Below are positions 11,326 through 23,527 of a DNA stretch of 64,000 nucleotides, one piece after another. Position 1 is the first letter of the stretch. Each line of letters starts with the position of its first letter. The notes below the pieces were generated by a model, which was not told the DNA's origin, ran no database searches, and worked only from the letters and a program-made list of their open reading frames with translations. The DNA is taken from assembly GCA_036346255.1 (NCBI GenBank), contig CM070622.1, positions 33,568,751 to 33,632,750 of the forward strand, given 5' to 3'. Origin of the DNA: Ampelocalamus luodianensis. Lineage: Eukaryota > Streptophyta > Magnoliopsida > Poales > Poaceae. The position numbers were made by a program, and so were the translations under genes.

Positions 11326-13582
11326 TCGGCATAGGACTTGACCTTGCGCTCTATCTCTTCTTTTATTTTTAGATGCAATTGCTTCACATATTCAGCTCGC
11401 TTGGACGCCCCCATATGAACACGGTGTTGACTTGGAAGTGGCAGCAAATCAAGCGGCGCAAAGGGTTTGAAGCCATACACCACCTCAAAAGGACACAACT
11501 GCATAGTGGAGTGCACGGCCCGATTATAAGCGAATTCCACATGCGGCAAAAAAACCTTCCACTCGCGCAGATTCTTCTTGATCATGGTCCGGAGTAGCAT
11601 CGAAAGTGTGCGGTTCACCACCTCTGTTTGACTATCAGTTTGGGGATGACAAGTTGTGCTGAATAACAACTTCGTCCCTAGTTTACCCCCAAAGCGTCTT
11701 CCAGAAGTAGCTCATAAACTTCACATCGCGATCTGACACAATAGTGTGTGGCACACCATGTAGCCTCACGATCTCCCTGAAAAACAAGTTAGCAATATAC
11801 GACGCATCGTCGCTCTTGTGGCATGGAATAAAGTGTGTCATCTTCAAAAAACGATCAACAACGACAAAAACAGAATCACTTCCCCTCTTAGTTCTAGGCA
11901 GTCCTAAAACAAAATCCATACTAATATCCTCCTATAGTGCATTGGGAACAGGTAGAGGGGTATACAAACCGTGTAGATTCAACTTCGATTTCGCTTTGTG
12001 GCAAGTAATGCATCGCTGCACATACCTCTCCACATCTCGCCTCATCTTAGGCCAATAAAAGTGATCGTTCATTATAGACAACGTCTTTTCACGTCCCAAA
12101 TGTCTCATTAATCCACCTGCATGTGATTCCTACGGTAATAACAAACGCACGGAGGATTCTGGAACGCATAATTTGTTAGTGCGAAACAAAAACCCATCAT
12201 GGATGTGAAATTTATCCCAGCCTTTGCCCTCTTTGCAATGTGCGTAAGGAATGGAAAAATCATGGTCATGAGCATATAAATCACGCAAACTCTCTAAACC
12301 AGGAACTTGCACTCCTAATTAAGTGAAAAGCACACTTTTCCTAGAAAGAGCATCAGCTACCACATTTTCCTTTCCCTTCTTGTATTTCACAATGTAAGGA
12401 AACGACTCAATGAATTCGACCCATTTTGCATGTCTACCGTTCAGGTTTGCTTGGCCCTTTAAATACTTCAATGCCTCATGATCAGAATGAATAATAAACT
12501 ATTTAGGCCATAAATAGTGTTGCCAAGTTTCTAACGCACGCACTAACGCATAAAGCTCTTTGTCATAGACCGGATAATTCAATTGAGCACCATTCAGTTT
12601 CTCACTAAAATAAGCTACCGGTCTACCCTCTTGCATTAAAATACCGCCAATACCCAATCCACTAGCATCACACTCAATTTCAAAAATTTAGTGAAATCGA
12701 GTAAAACAAGCAACGGTGCTTGATCAAGCGTTTCTTAAGTTCAACAAAAGCATTGTCTTGCGCTACCCCACACAAATTCAACACCCTTTTTAGTAAGTTC
12801 ATTCAAAGGGGCAGCGATGGTGCTAAAATCCTTCACAAAGCGCCGATAAAAACCAGTGAGACCATGAAGCTCCTAATCTGACTTACGTTCACAAGAGTTA
12901 GCCAATTTTTAATCGCTTCAATTTTAGACTCATCTACTTCAACTCCCTGTGCAGAAACAACATAGCCCAAAAAGATGGCACGACCTTTGCAAAAAGTGCA
13001 CTTTTCTAAGTTACCAAATAACCTAGTCTCACGTAAAACTTGTAGAACTTGTCTAAGATGGTCTATGTGTTCATTCATCTGTCAAATCGAATGTCATCAA
13101 AGTACACAACCACAAATTTACCAATGAAATGCCTTAAAACATGATTCATTAAGCGCATGAATGTACTAGGTGCATTAGTTAAACCAAAAGGCATGACTAA
13201 CCACTCATACAACCCAAATTTTGTTTTAAATGCTGTTTTCCACTCATCCCCTTCATGCATCCTAATTTGATGGTAACCATCTGCGTAAATCTATCTTAGA
13301 GAAAATAACAAAGACCACTCAATTTGTCTAGCATATCATCTAAGCGAGGTATAGGATGATGATATCAAATTGTGATATTATTAATCACTCGACAATCTAC
13401 GCACATACGCCATGAACCATCTTTCTTAGGAACTAAAATAACAGAACAGACAAGGACTTAAGCTTTCACGTACATACCCTTTGGAGAGAAGCTCTTGTAC
13501 TTGTTTCGAATTTCCTTTGTTTCCTCGGGATTGAGTGCGGTTCGGTGGTCGGTTCGGCGACGCTCACGGAATCAAGTCGATC
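11322..13582 (-). pseudogene. pol: gypsy pol: reverse transcriptase, RNase H and integrase core (broken)
   Basis: Read from right to left on the minus strand. Reverse transcriptase lies at about 13260-13090, with FGLTNAPSTFMRLMN followed by the catalytic YFDDI near 13095. RNase H and connection follow at about 13078-12330, with FLGYVVSAQGVEVD and later ADALSRK. The integrase HHCC zinc module is at about 12120-11990 (H...H and CITCHKAK). The integrase core lies at 11919-11560, with the first Asp in MDFVLGLPRT, the second in SDRDVKF and the Glu in QTEVVNRTL. The family copies the RNA to DNA and inserts it into the chromosome. At least six frame breaks or stops (near 11680, 11930, 12315, 12500, 13080, 13265) make it non-functional, and part of the RT fingers is missing or unreadable between 13265 and 13580. 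Confidence 0.85.
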
Positions 13583-14992
13583 TTATGTTCTATCCCACGG
13601 ATTGGTGGTAGCCCACCGGTACCTCGTGCGAAAGACGTCGCTGAAGTCCTGCAAAACACAAGCAACACCACTAGGAAGAGAAGTCAAGGCGTTAGTCGAA
13701 AGCAAGACGTCTTTGTACACCAGTACAAAGTGCACCAAATTGGGATCCTCGCTGAATTCTCTCATATCTGATTTGGTGTCCAACATCACTAAATTCTTTC
13801 CTCGCTCTTTGGAAGTCTCAACGTGCATCTCAATTTTCTGCGTTGAAGAATTCACTATCTCTTGCGGTGTAAGCGGCTTCAAGATGATATCCATATTGTT
13901 CCATCGAAATGTGTAGCGATTTGTACGCCCATCGTGAACAGCAGAACGGTCATATTGCCATGGCCGTCCCAAGAGCAAGTGACACACCGTCATAGGCACC
14001 ACATCGCAGTCCACAGTGTCGATGTACTTCCCAATAGAAAACGTCACACGCACCATATAGTTCACCTTCACTTTCTCTTTGTCGCTCAACCATTGCACAT
14101 GATAAGGGCGTGGATGCGGCAAGTACTTCAAACCCAACTTATGACACATATCCTTGCTGGCCAAGTTATGACAACTCCCACCATCAATAATCACTTTGCA
14201 CACCTTACCCTTATCAAGTTTTGCCCAAGTCTGAAATAAATTGCACCGCTGCTCGAGTGACGGTGATGGCATGACACTAAGCACCTTGGGAGTGCAAACA
14301 ATAGAATACTGCTCAGTGTTAGGGAACTCAGGATCACACTCACATTGCTCTATGTCATCAGTGTGCAAGACTGGCTGTGCATTAGGCGACTCATCATCAC
14401 TAGCTGAAACATAACCGCCATCCTCTATGATAAGCATAGTTCTGACATTGGGGGTAGTCCCTCTGAAAATGGCCAACGCCCTTGCACTTGTGGCAAATAT
14501 GTCACATGAACGGCCTGTTGACCCCATAGACGAGGTCGCACTAGCAGCAGGCGCCGCAGGTCGACGCACCGGTGATGGTGTACTCTCCAGCTTTTTACTT
14601 GCGGAACTGCGCATCGCTGAATTGCTTCCGGCTTGAGGAGTGCTCTTGTTTGGCTGGATGTTGTTATATGGCTGTCCCGGACTAGCTAAAGAACGTGAAC
14701 GGGCAGCGAACCGTGCATCTTCAATCACTTGTCGCTCGGCTTCGCTTGCTTGGTGCATCAACTCAATCATATCATTATAGGGATGGTGATTGACAATACG
14801 CTTGACAGCATGATTAATGCCAGCTAGAAATCTCGCCATGGTCTGTTCTTCATTCTCACAGACATCTGCATGTATCATGATGGTCTCCATTTCCTTATGA
14901 TATTCATCAATTGATCTCATACCTTGTCGCGGCCCTGTCAACTTCTCAAAGAGTGAGCGCTTGTAGTGGCGAGGTACAAAGCGTGCCCGCAA
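13583..14992 (-). pseudogene. gag-pol: gypsy gag C-terminal half and protease (469-residue open stretch)
   Basis: Residues 1-100 match the retrotransposon gag core (RARFVPRHYKRSLFEKL, MARFLAGINHAVKRIV). Residues about 110-160 are a Ser/Pro-rich linker. A CCHC knuckle is present only in another frame near 14455-14500, reading CHKCKGVGHFQRDY, so its last Cys is replaced by Tyr. The aspartic protease active site appears as IIDGGSCHNL, followed by HLLGRPWQYD, typical of plant gypsy proteases where DGGS is common. The N-terminal gag lies in the next upstream frame and is separated by a stop at 14996-14998. This is the longest surviving frame of the element; the shifted zinc knuckle argues against function. 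Confidence 0.85.
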
Positions 14993-14995
14993 ATA

Positions 14996-15510
14996 CTACT
15001 TCATCTGCTCCCAGGTGATAATTGGCAACTCATGGCGCTCCATGCGCTTACGAATTAACTGTTCCCACCAATGTGTGGCATAATCATCCAAGCCATTGGA
15101 CGTGAGCAACAACTTCTTCTCATTGGAATAGTTGTTCATCCGAAACAACTTATCAACTTTCAGCTCCCAAGTGAGGTATTGTTCCACATCGGTACCACCT
15201 GAAAATATAGGAAGAGTAAATTTGAGCTTAGCGACAAAATCCTCAGCGTCGTTGTGTCGAGGACGCTCCACGTGTTGCGGTGGTGGCGCTGTCGTTCATC
15301 GTAGTCGTCGACGGGGAAATCGTCATCCCATTGCTCGACCTCATCAGCCCAGCCCCGAGGTGCACGAGGCACACCTCCTCCGCGGGCACCCTGTGGTGCG
15401 CCTCCACCCTGGCCGTCGTTGCCTCGGCCACGCCCGTGTGCCGGAGGGCGTGCCGCGGCTGCCATCCCGATGTTTGGCGGCACCGCCATGCGACGCGCCT
15501 GTCGCTGTCG
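14996..15510 (-). pseudogene. gag: gypsy gag central part
   Basis: Minus-strand frames covering a Gly/Arg-rich segment (HGRGRGNDGQGGGAP), an acidic stretch (EVEQWDDDFPVDDYDE), a frameshift near 15260, then the gag capsid core with FSGGTDVEQYLTWELKVDKL and WWEQL. A stop codon (TAG) after WEQMK at 14996 separates it from the next part. The right edge is the insertion point of long LTR 2; the frame matches that of 20715-21048 when the inserted unit and one TSD copy are skipped. Confidence 0.85.
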
Positions 15511-15515
15511 TCGCT
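15511..15515. repeat. Target-site duplication, left copy (TCGCT)
   Basis: TCGCT directly before the TG of long LTR 2; its partner is at 20710-20714. Confidence 0.95.
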
Positions 15516-18500
15516 TGTGAGGACCTGGAATATTTAACTAGTAACACTTAACCTCCAAATGGTTCTAGCGTTACTAATTAAACATTCTAAGTCTCGATGG
15601 ACATATGCTTCCCAGAATTGCAGCATATGCACATCATCACAAAATTACACATCATTTCCACACAACATACGTCACTAAGCTCAACAACGACATACATAAA
15701 GTAAAGTTATTACAAAAGAGAGCCGACCGGCCAAATAGAACAATATACAAGAATGACAGCGGAAGCAAAAGGTGACATAAGATGGCTAGAACAAAAGTCG
15801 ACCGGTTAGCCACACAACCCACAAGGCAACCGACCGGGCCGCCAAGCTAGACGCCTCTAAGGCTACCACAACACAACTCACAGAAGTGAGGCCCCTCAAG
15901 CTCACCTTCTTCCTCTGCAACAAATACATTTAAGCAAGATAACCGAGTACACAAAGGTACTGCATAAGATCGACGTGTGGAATAGCGACCTATTCATAAA
16001 CTACATGCAAGCTTATTTAGGTGGAGGTTATATGTCTCATTTTGCACAAAGCCAACTTTATTTGCAATAACGTAATACATTTAAAAGCAAGTTTGCAAAT
16101 CTGTTTTGTTGTCAAAATAACAGCGAAGTAAAGATACATACAAGTAACCACCTGGAAGTGACTATCCCAATAGCCACCACAACATAGCACGAATCCCCGA
16201 TTCGTACCACCCATCAAGTTTTAATTAAAATGTTGTAGTCTAACTCTTGAAAGCTTACCCAAGCGTGTCCATAACCTAGGACGAGGCTATTCGAATAGTT
16301 TTAACCCTGCAGGGGTGTACCAATGTACCCACACTTCAGACCGCCTTTAAGCCACAAAGCACACTTCCGAAGGTATGCCGGCACGGCTAAGTCCTACGAG
16401 ACGCTTTCCAATATTGTGCATTGACTACGAGTCACTCGTATGGATCGGAATCCATACGCTTACATTACAAGCCGAAAGACAACTAGCCATCACGGGGGAA
16501 GCCTTTCGGACACCACAATGCTCCCATCACCATCCCTCCTGTGACCCCCCTGCGACCCGAAGCCAATACACGCCAAAGTACTAAGTCAAGAGAGGTCCCA
16601 TACCCTCTAGTGTGGTTAGCACGCACAAATTGTCTGGATAACAGGTACTCACAAGATGTTCGGTCCTTAATTGACTCGGGCACCATTCCAGTCACACCCA
16701 GAATCACACCATCATACCATTGTGTCCAAGTCTAAATCATTTTTGTTTTCAGTTTTAGTTTTCATAAATAGACATGGCACAAGGCTGAAATCATAAATCA
16801 TAATAAGTGTTGTGTGATCAAGGTTATCGACAAGTCGATAACCGCCATTTCTACCGGAAGCTAAGCATGGCTAAGAAATTGATTCGCAACTACTAAGTGA
16901 CAAGAGCTCATCCACGAACTCTAAATCACAGCAATAACCTAGGCTCAATGGTAGTAAAGGATAATCATTTGCCTAAGGAAATGCATCTACTAGGTCAACT
17001 ATCGACAATAGTTTAACACAAAGTAGCAATGCATACATAGAATTTGTAATCAACATAAATACTTAAAATACTGGGATTAACATGATCAAACTGCTTTCCT
17101 TCCTGGGATTGGTCTTGCTGCAGAGGGGAGTGCTCAGGTTCAATAAATTCCTCGGAACCTAACGCGAAAAGGCGATAAAACCAATAAGAACGAAGAACAC
17201 CAAAAGGAACTCAACAGCAAAGAACATCCAAATCCCATGAAATTTCTACAGCAGCTATAGGTTGATTTTAGACAATTTTAGAAACAAAAACCACTTCATT
17301 TGGACTTATCATGAAAAAGTTATGGCTAAACTAAGTTTTCTCAGCCTGGAAAATCCTAATTAAATTAATTACGGATACTGTTCATGGCAAAAATTTCTAG
17401 AACGATCTGGAACTTGAAATTTTTATGGTAGGTAGATATGGTTATCCTAACAACAGCAAAACTGAGTTTGCACAATTTGGAGCTATAATGAATTAGTTAT
17501 GATTTTCTAAGTTTTAAAACTAGTGGATCATTATTTTCAGTGGCAGGGATCATATGAAGACCTATTCTATAATACAGTACATACCTAGTGGGTTTAACAA
17601 AACTTAGTTTGCTCAGTTTGGAATTACAGAGAATAAGTTATGCATTTTACAAATTTTGAATGAATTTCTAGACAACCATTTTTACTAAGCAAGATCATGC
17701 AGTTAAAGTCATTTTCTGCTACATAACAGTGCCTAAATTCATTCTCAACTTAAATTTCATACTCTAACAGAGCTAAAGCAATTGGAATCATTCAAAAAGG
17801 AGTTAAACTGACAAAGTTATGCGCTTTTGAAATTTGAAACATCAAAAGACTTAGAAAATTTGAGCTCTCGGGGGGTCCAAATGAACTGAAGGAAAAAGGA
17901 GAGGTCGTGGGCCATTGATCTTGCATCGCAGGGCCACGGACCTCGAAGCACAGCGCACAAGAGACCTCCTCCCGCACTGGGGAGGTCTGGACCGTTGAGA
18001 TCTGATCCAACGGCCACGACCAATGCATGCACAGCGCACGCAAAGGAGGTCCTTGCGCCTAACGGAGGTCGTGACCGTCAGATCGAGATCTGGCGGTCCC
18101 GAGCACTAGGGGAGGTCCGAATGTTAAACCTACGGAGGGAGGTCTAGACGGCCAAGATCTCACGGAGGAGGTCTTCGACGGTCTAGATCTCCAGAGGGAG
18201 GTCTTTAACGGTCACGATCAAGCGAGGGAGGTCCTGGGCGGTCAAGATCTCCCAGAGGAGGTCCTGATCGGCTGGGATTTACACGAGGAGGTCTTGGATG
18301 GCCAAGATCTACTCGGGGAGGTCCTATGCGATAGTGTTTTAACGGGAGGAGATCTGGACGGCTCAAATTAGGCCTAGGAGGTCTGACGGTCCCGATCGGC
18401 GCGGAGGGAGGCCCGAAAGCTAAGGGTTTAACAAAGGAGATCTAACGCTCAGATCTAAATCCGAGGAGGTCGTGAACGGTTGAGATATATCCTAAGAGGT

Positions 18501-20709
18501 CCTGAGCGGGGTTGTCTTTGTAAAAGACCAGGGGTGACTTTTTACAAGGAGGACCCCGAGGGTGGTCTTTGCAAAATGACCAAGGGAGGTCTTTTGCGCA
18601 CAGAAAAAGATCTAAACGGCTAGGATTTAACCAGGGTGGTCCTAGACGGCTAGGATCAACTCTAGGGGAGGTCCTGGCACTTATAGTTTTCGCACACCAG
18701 GATCTAACGACTATGATAACATCTAGGACAAGGTCCAGAGGCTTAAAGATTTCAAAGAACGCATCCAACGGCACAGGTCTAATCTGGGGTGATCTTTAAC
18801 GGTCGAGATTACACGAGAGGGAGGTCCTAGGACTAAGCCTTTCGGAAAATATCTTACGGCTCAGATCTAATCCTAGGGTGGTCTTGAACGGCTAGGATCA
18901 ACCCAAGGAGGTCTAAGGACTTGTCGATTTCGCGACAAGGGTACAGAACCTAACGCCATGGTCTCCGGCTCGTCGCCGGCGATCTAAACGACGGCGGCGC
19001 AAGCCAAATAAACCAGAACATACACAATACTATTGCGGACCTAAGGGTACCATTCTCAACGGCGGAGCTGGCTTAGAACGCTGGCGAGCCGGAGAGGAGC
19101 GGAGGGTGGTTTTCGGTAAAATCAAAACAAATGCTAGCTTCACCCTGAGCTAAACTAGCTGGTCCTTAAGCACTAAGGGGACAAAGAGAACTCACCAGGA
19201 CACCGAGGAGGTTCAGAGGAGGTCGGAGAAAAGCTATCGGCGGAGCAGTTTGCCGGAGGCGGAGAAGACGATACCGACAAGGTGCTCGGGGCTGCCAGAG
19301 ATAAAAAGAATGATGAGGATAGGATCGCGATGGTCTAAAGGTGGATCAGGACCAAGGGACATGGACGGAGATACTCACCGGGGTTGGAGACGATGAAATC
19401 CTCTTTTTGCCGCCAAGATTCCAAACTTGAAATGAAGGAGTTCCTGTGAAGGGAAACCAAAATCAAGTTAGGGGAATCGATCGGAGGCACGAGGGCTCCA
19501 AGGGATAGGAAAATATTCGGATTAGAACCACTGGAGCACCCAATCACCGAAGGAGCTCACAATGCATCAATGGCGGAGGAGTGCTCATCGTGGTTGGACT
19601 CAACCACAAAGACAAATGAGTGGGGTGATCAGAGTTGGAAGGAAAATCGAGGAGGGTCACGGGCTTTTGAAACTACGAGCACAAAACAAAGAAAAGGGGG
19701 GCCCCCGCGGTGAGCTACGGCGAGCTCAGCCGCGCTAAAACTAGGGCTAATGAAGTAGGGCAGTGCGGAGCACGGCTTTTGGCCGAAAGTGCTGCCACGC
19801 CGCTACTGTCTCGACAACACGCGAGGGCGCGGACGCTGGATGTGACAATACCATACCGCATGATGGCGCGTGCGCGCGAGGAAGAAGACAGAGAGGAGGA
19901 AGAAGAAGAACAGGGGCGATCGCGACCGTTCAAGATTTAATCGGACGGTCGAGATCGTCCCACGTCCTCTGAGTTCCAAAATAGCTAGAGGAGCTCATGA
20001 GCGTTGGATTTCAATCCAACGGCTCAGAGCGATGAGTGCAATTGGAGGGTCCGAACGGTCCAATCTATCCAGGCCGCACGATTTAAATCCAACGACTAAG
20101 AAACAGCCACGTGCGCTCGAGCCGGACTCGGTGCGGTTAGTGGACTGGACCGAGTCGGGTGGCCCGAGCCCTAGTCAGACTCGAACCCAAGTCTGGCTCG
20201 AACCAGGGTTTGGATTTTAGGGTTTTTATTTGAGCTGAACTTTGGGGATTTATTTGGGATAGCAAAACGACTCCAAAAATTCTAAAATTTTTACAGGAGC
20301 TTGCTACCAGGGATATTAGCCTTGTGTAAAATTTTCAGAGGTTTTGGTGCTGTACATTTTCCTCCAAAAATTTTACAATGTGCCGGACCAAGGTTTGACC
20401 AAGATTTGAATTGGGTTGACTTGCCTCCAAACTCATTCAAACAATTTCTAAAAATTATGAAATTTTTCAGAGGGGTCTCAGACCATATTAGGAACTTAGG
20501 AAAAATATTTCCAAAATATGATCATAAGATTTGACAAGATTGTTTCTGAAGGATCAAGATTTGAATAAACAGACTTGTGACTTTTTATTTCCATAAGTCT
20601 GGTACAGGAACTGTTCAGCACAAACAGGAAATACAAGATGTAAGAAAAAGTTTTAATTTCTGCTCGTTTTCTTACAGTTGAAACACAAGCCCAAGATTGG
20701 GATGTTACA
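15516..20709 (-). mobile_element. Long LTR 2 (solo-LTR-like, 5194 bp) inside gypsy gag
   Basis: Begins TGTGAGGACC and ends GGGATGTTACA, with perfect 5-bp duplications TCGCT at 15511-15515 and 20710-20714. It is clearly related to long LTR 1: same termini, the same GTGTCCATAACCTAGGACGA block near 16266, the same CGGCACGGCTAAGTCCTACG block near 16380, and the same order of AT-rich blocks. It is about 0.9 kb longer, and the extra length corresponds roughly to the degenerate minisatellite at 17960-18930. No gag or pol is seen inside. The minus strand is assumed to be the sense strand because it starts TGTAACATCCCAA. Confidence 0.92.
17960..18930. repeat. Degenerate minisatellite, unit about 35-45 bp, roughly two dozen copies
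   Basis: Successive units of the form GGAGGTCyTGGACGGTCAAG followed by GATCT and about 10 variable bases. The regular core is GGAGGTC, then a GACGGTC/GACGGCT word about 5-8 bases later, then AGATCT or GATC. Units are clearest from 18060 to 18500 and more decayed to 18930. The block is inside long LTR 2; the corresponding part of long LTR 1 (about 5830-6030) has only a few related words. Confidence 0.85.
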
Positions 20710-20714
20710 TCGCT
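20710..20714. repeat. Target-site duplication, right copy (TCGCT)
   Basis: Right partner of 15511-15515. Confidence 0.95.
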
Positions 20715-21048
20715 CCTCATCCACACGAATAGCACACTCCTCCTCGGTCTCATTGTGCAAAACGGCCGGAGGCTCGTGCACACTCGTGTCATCAGCTTGC
20801 GCACCCCCACGTAGATTGTGTTGTGCGAACATGGCACGCAACTCGAGGAAGTTATTGTTGATGGTCGTACGTAATTGTGTGACCTCCTCCCCGAGGGTGT
20901 TCAGTCCAGTCTGAACTTCCCAGAGCTCATTGCGCACGCTATTGTCACCATCATGAAGTTGTTTTTGTAGCATCTCGCGCAACCGAGTGTACTCGTCCCA
21001 CGTGCAGGCGCCTCGGATTAGGTGGATCCTCCTCGTGACTGACGACAT
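20715..21048 (-). pseudogene. gag: gypsy gag N-terminal part
   Basis: The minus-strand start at 21048 gives MSSVTRRIHLIRGACTWDEY and a region predicted to be helical, with LREMLQKQLHDGDNSVRNEL and heptad-like spacing. It ends at the long LTR 2 junction with VDEER. The same frame continues at 15510 without any shift, so the insertion broke one continuous gag. The leader between this start and the 5' LTR (21049-22485) is about 1.4 kb and non-coding. Confidence 0.75.
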
Positions 21049-22485
21049 GGAAACAACTCACAAACAAGAAACGAGGTTATATCCGGGTTAGTAAAACAAA
21101 GCTCTCTCTACTACGCCGCAACTCATCATCACGAAAGCAAGGCAAGCTTACCGTTCCAAAGTGAATCAAGGAGGGCAAATCGTCGATTGTGACAATGACG
21201 ACCTTAACCCGTAATGTATGAGCGTAACCAAGAGCAAGGAGTACACAAGCGGGTGTAGGTGGAGCTTGGGCGGTATGTGTATATCCTATGCAATCGATAT
21301 TCAAGGTATTGTAAAGCTAAGTAATGATCCAAACTAGAGTATTTTGCCTATGTGCTGGTCCAATAGGTTTAAGCGAAGTATATGAACACACACGCAAAGA
21401 TAAATGAGACTTAATGCAAATAAAGAAATGAGCTCAAACAGAAATAGAGATAAAACAAGCTCGTTTTGCATCAAGTACAAGGATAGACGCTAGCCAATTG
21501 CAACAAAATATACTAGGGCACAAGATTGCTCAAAGAAAATTGAAAAACACAAGCTGAAAATATGACCCGATCTTGTAGCAGCTGAAAGTATACACAGATC
21601 AACTCGAAAAAGGATGCTGTCTTCACAGGAACCTTAGAATCACTTGTAGAGGGGCTCTGTTAATTTTGAGCGAAATCGGAGAAACTTGAATTTTTCTCGG
21701 TTTGCGGGCCCGTTTTGAGGCCCTAAACGACCTTTTTTGGGGTCGAAGTCGCTGCGCGTGTGCCCGAGTGCTTACGCGGAGCTAAAAACCCCAGATTTCC
21801 CAGACTTCGTATGCAAAAGTTAGTTTTTTTTCCGCGGCTCTTTCTAAATGCGACTGCCTTTTCCTTCTTTTCCCTCTACTTTGCTCCCCGCGGAAGTGCG
21901 CAACCCTCACAAATCAGCAAAGTGTAATATCAACTTGAATGAGCAGCCCTAGGTGCAATATCAATAGCTAGTCTCAAGATGAAAGATATAAAAAGACACC
22001 AAATGTGGTTCGGCCGGCTATGATGTAGTGGTCGAAACACAAGATGGAGCAATTGGACTCGGATTGTGTTTGAGCTAGAGGTTGATTTGGACTCTAATCC
22101 CACCAAGGAGTTTGGATTAGGAAACAACACCGTCTCGGATTGTGCTTGCAAAACGGCGCACAGCCAAAAGGTGGCGCGGCCAAAGGCGGCTAGGGTTTTT
22201 GCCCCAATCCGAGCCGCGCTCCAAAACAAGGACAGATCGGATGACAGTTTTTGGGTGCTAATTGAGGGAGTTCAATCAGCAATTTTTGATAAAGATTAAG
22301 CTACGCAATAGAAACACAAGGATCAACACTAAAACAAAACTCTAATGGATGAAAACTTAACTAAACGCACAAGAAATAACAGATTAAACTACGGTTTTGG
22401 TAGTGCAATTTTCGGTTTAATGGACGATAGGAAAGAAAATGAATCTAACTACGGGTAAAGAAGTTCTCACCGAGTAAACCTAGAA
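21049..22485 (-). other. Leader of the CRM-like gypsy element, non-coding
   Basis: This lies between the primer site and the gag start. No domain is recognised in its short frames (21077-21304 -, 21930-22229 -, 22066-22299 +). Such leaders normally contain packaging signals, but none can be identified by eye. Confidence 0.6.
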
Positions 22486-22495
22486 TCTGATACCA
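22486..22495 (-). other. Primer-binding site, initiator tRNA-Met type
   Basis: On the minus strand TGGTATCAGA follows the 5' LTR end (...CGTATCA, then TG). This matches the complement of the 3' end of plant initiator tRNA-Met, the standard primer of most plant LTR retrotransposons. The expected GC after CAGA is TT here. Confidence 0.85.
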
Positions 22496-22497
22496 CA

Positions 22498-23522
22498 TGA
22501 TACGAGAGAGGCCCGATCTTCTCATTGAGGAACCGTGGATAGTTGATGCGAAGTAGACGACGTCGCTAGTTGAACACTCGCGCCAATGCACGAACCCTCA
22601 ACTCTTCGGAATACGCCCAAAACACATCGGATAGTTGTTCGTCACGAGACCACGAACGACGAACACCAAGTCCCCGATTCCCAGTGGAACGACGGCTTGA
22701 CCTTGAATTGCAGAACGAACCAATGGATCACCTAGTCCTCTCTCAAAGTCCTCGCATGAACTCTGGTTTTAGAAAGAACAAGCAATAGCTATGTTTCAAT
22801 TCTTATGCATAAACTGGTCTAATGGATACAAAGGAAGGGCAAGGGTACTTAAGGCACCCTCCACGACTCACACACGGCCTAGGGCCGGCCACACACGCCG
22901 AATCAAACTCTAATTCGGCTAAGACTCAAAAACACACAAAAAGGAAAACCTAACTTAAATCCGTCACATTGTTTCGGCCATAGCGGCGCGACCGTACGTC
23001 TTCTGAAGTTGGGGCCATACCCAATGTGTGGGCCTTGGAATAAGCTTTCAATCAAGTCCAAGAACACCCCAATCGGACTCAGTATGCAAAAGTTATGACT
23101 TTTTTTATTACAGGTCTGTTGGGCTGTCCCGAACCGAATCCGAATTGAATTCTGAGTTGATTCCGAGATGAATTTCGGTTTGGCTTGTGGAAGATCCGAA
23201 TTGGGCTTGAATTCTTGGGCCTTTCTCCACTTGCTTGACCCACGTGAGCTTCTCCTCCATTGCTTTGGCTCCACAATGTTCAAACATGAGAATGCACAAA
23301 ATATTTGCATGAGGTAGTACCCAATTCTCACCAAGAACAATAGAAGATTCATTAAGAAACAAAAACACCTGTTGATTTAGAAGTTTAACTCTTGCTCTAG
23401 TTAGTGGATCAACATGCACTTCTGCACTTGTATTATTTGTAGCTTAATTTATAGCGTCCATCTCAGTATGTGCATCACCACCAATAGAAGAAGATGTATA
23501 AGTGTTAGGGATGCCCACATCA
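22498..23522 (-). repeat. 5' LTR of the CRM-like gypsy element (1025 bp)
   Basis: Pairs with 10019-11041. It ends CCCACATCA on the plus strand, followed by TTTTT. Its outer edge is 311 bases before the CBF5 start codon, and its sense direction points away from that gene. Confidence 0.92.
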
Positions 23523-23527
23523 TTTTT

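Larger units (their letters stand above)
10019..23522 (-). mobile_element. Ty3/gypsy retrotransposon, CRM-like chromovirus, with nested insertion
   Basis: A structurally complete gypsy element on the minus strand: 5' LTR 22498-23522, primer site, gag, protease, reverse transcriptase, RNase H, integrase, polypurine tract, 3' LTR 10019-11041. Removing the nested unit (15516-20709 plus one TSD copy) leaves about 8.3 kb. Both LTRs begin TGATACG and end CCCACATCA on the plus strand. TTTTT on both sides (10014-10018, 23523-23527) is compatible with a 5-bp target duplication but is a homopolymer, so weak. Two traits fit the CRM lineage: pol runs on into the 3' LTR, and the LTR termini are TGATG...TATCA. 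Family naming is inference and needs an RT phylogeny. The element has many frameshifts and stops and is dead. Confidence 0.9.

Noticed and set aside
18050..18930. CRISPR-like array
   Set aside because: Units are degenerate throughout, with no separate conserved repeats and unique spacers, and it lies in a plant retrotransposon LTR.
10014..23527. TTTTT as a certain target duplication of the gypsy element
   Set aside because: Both flanks are T-rich, so five Ts can match by chance; kept only as compatible evidence.
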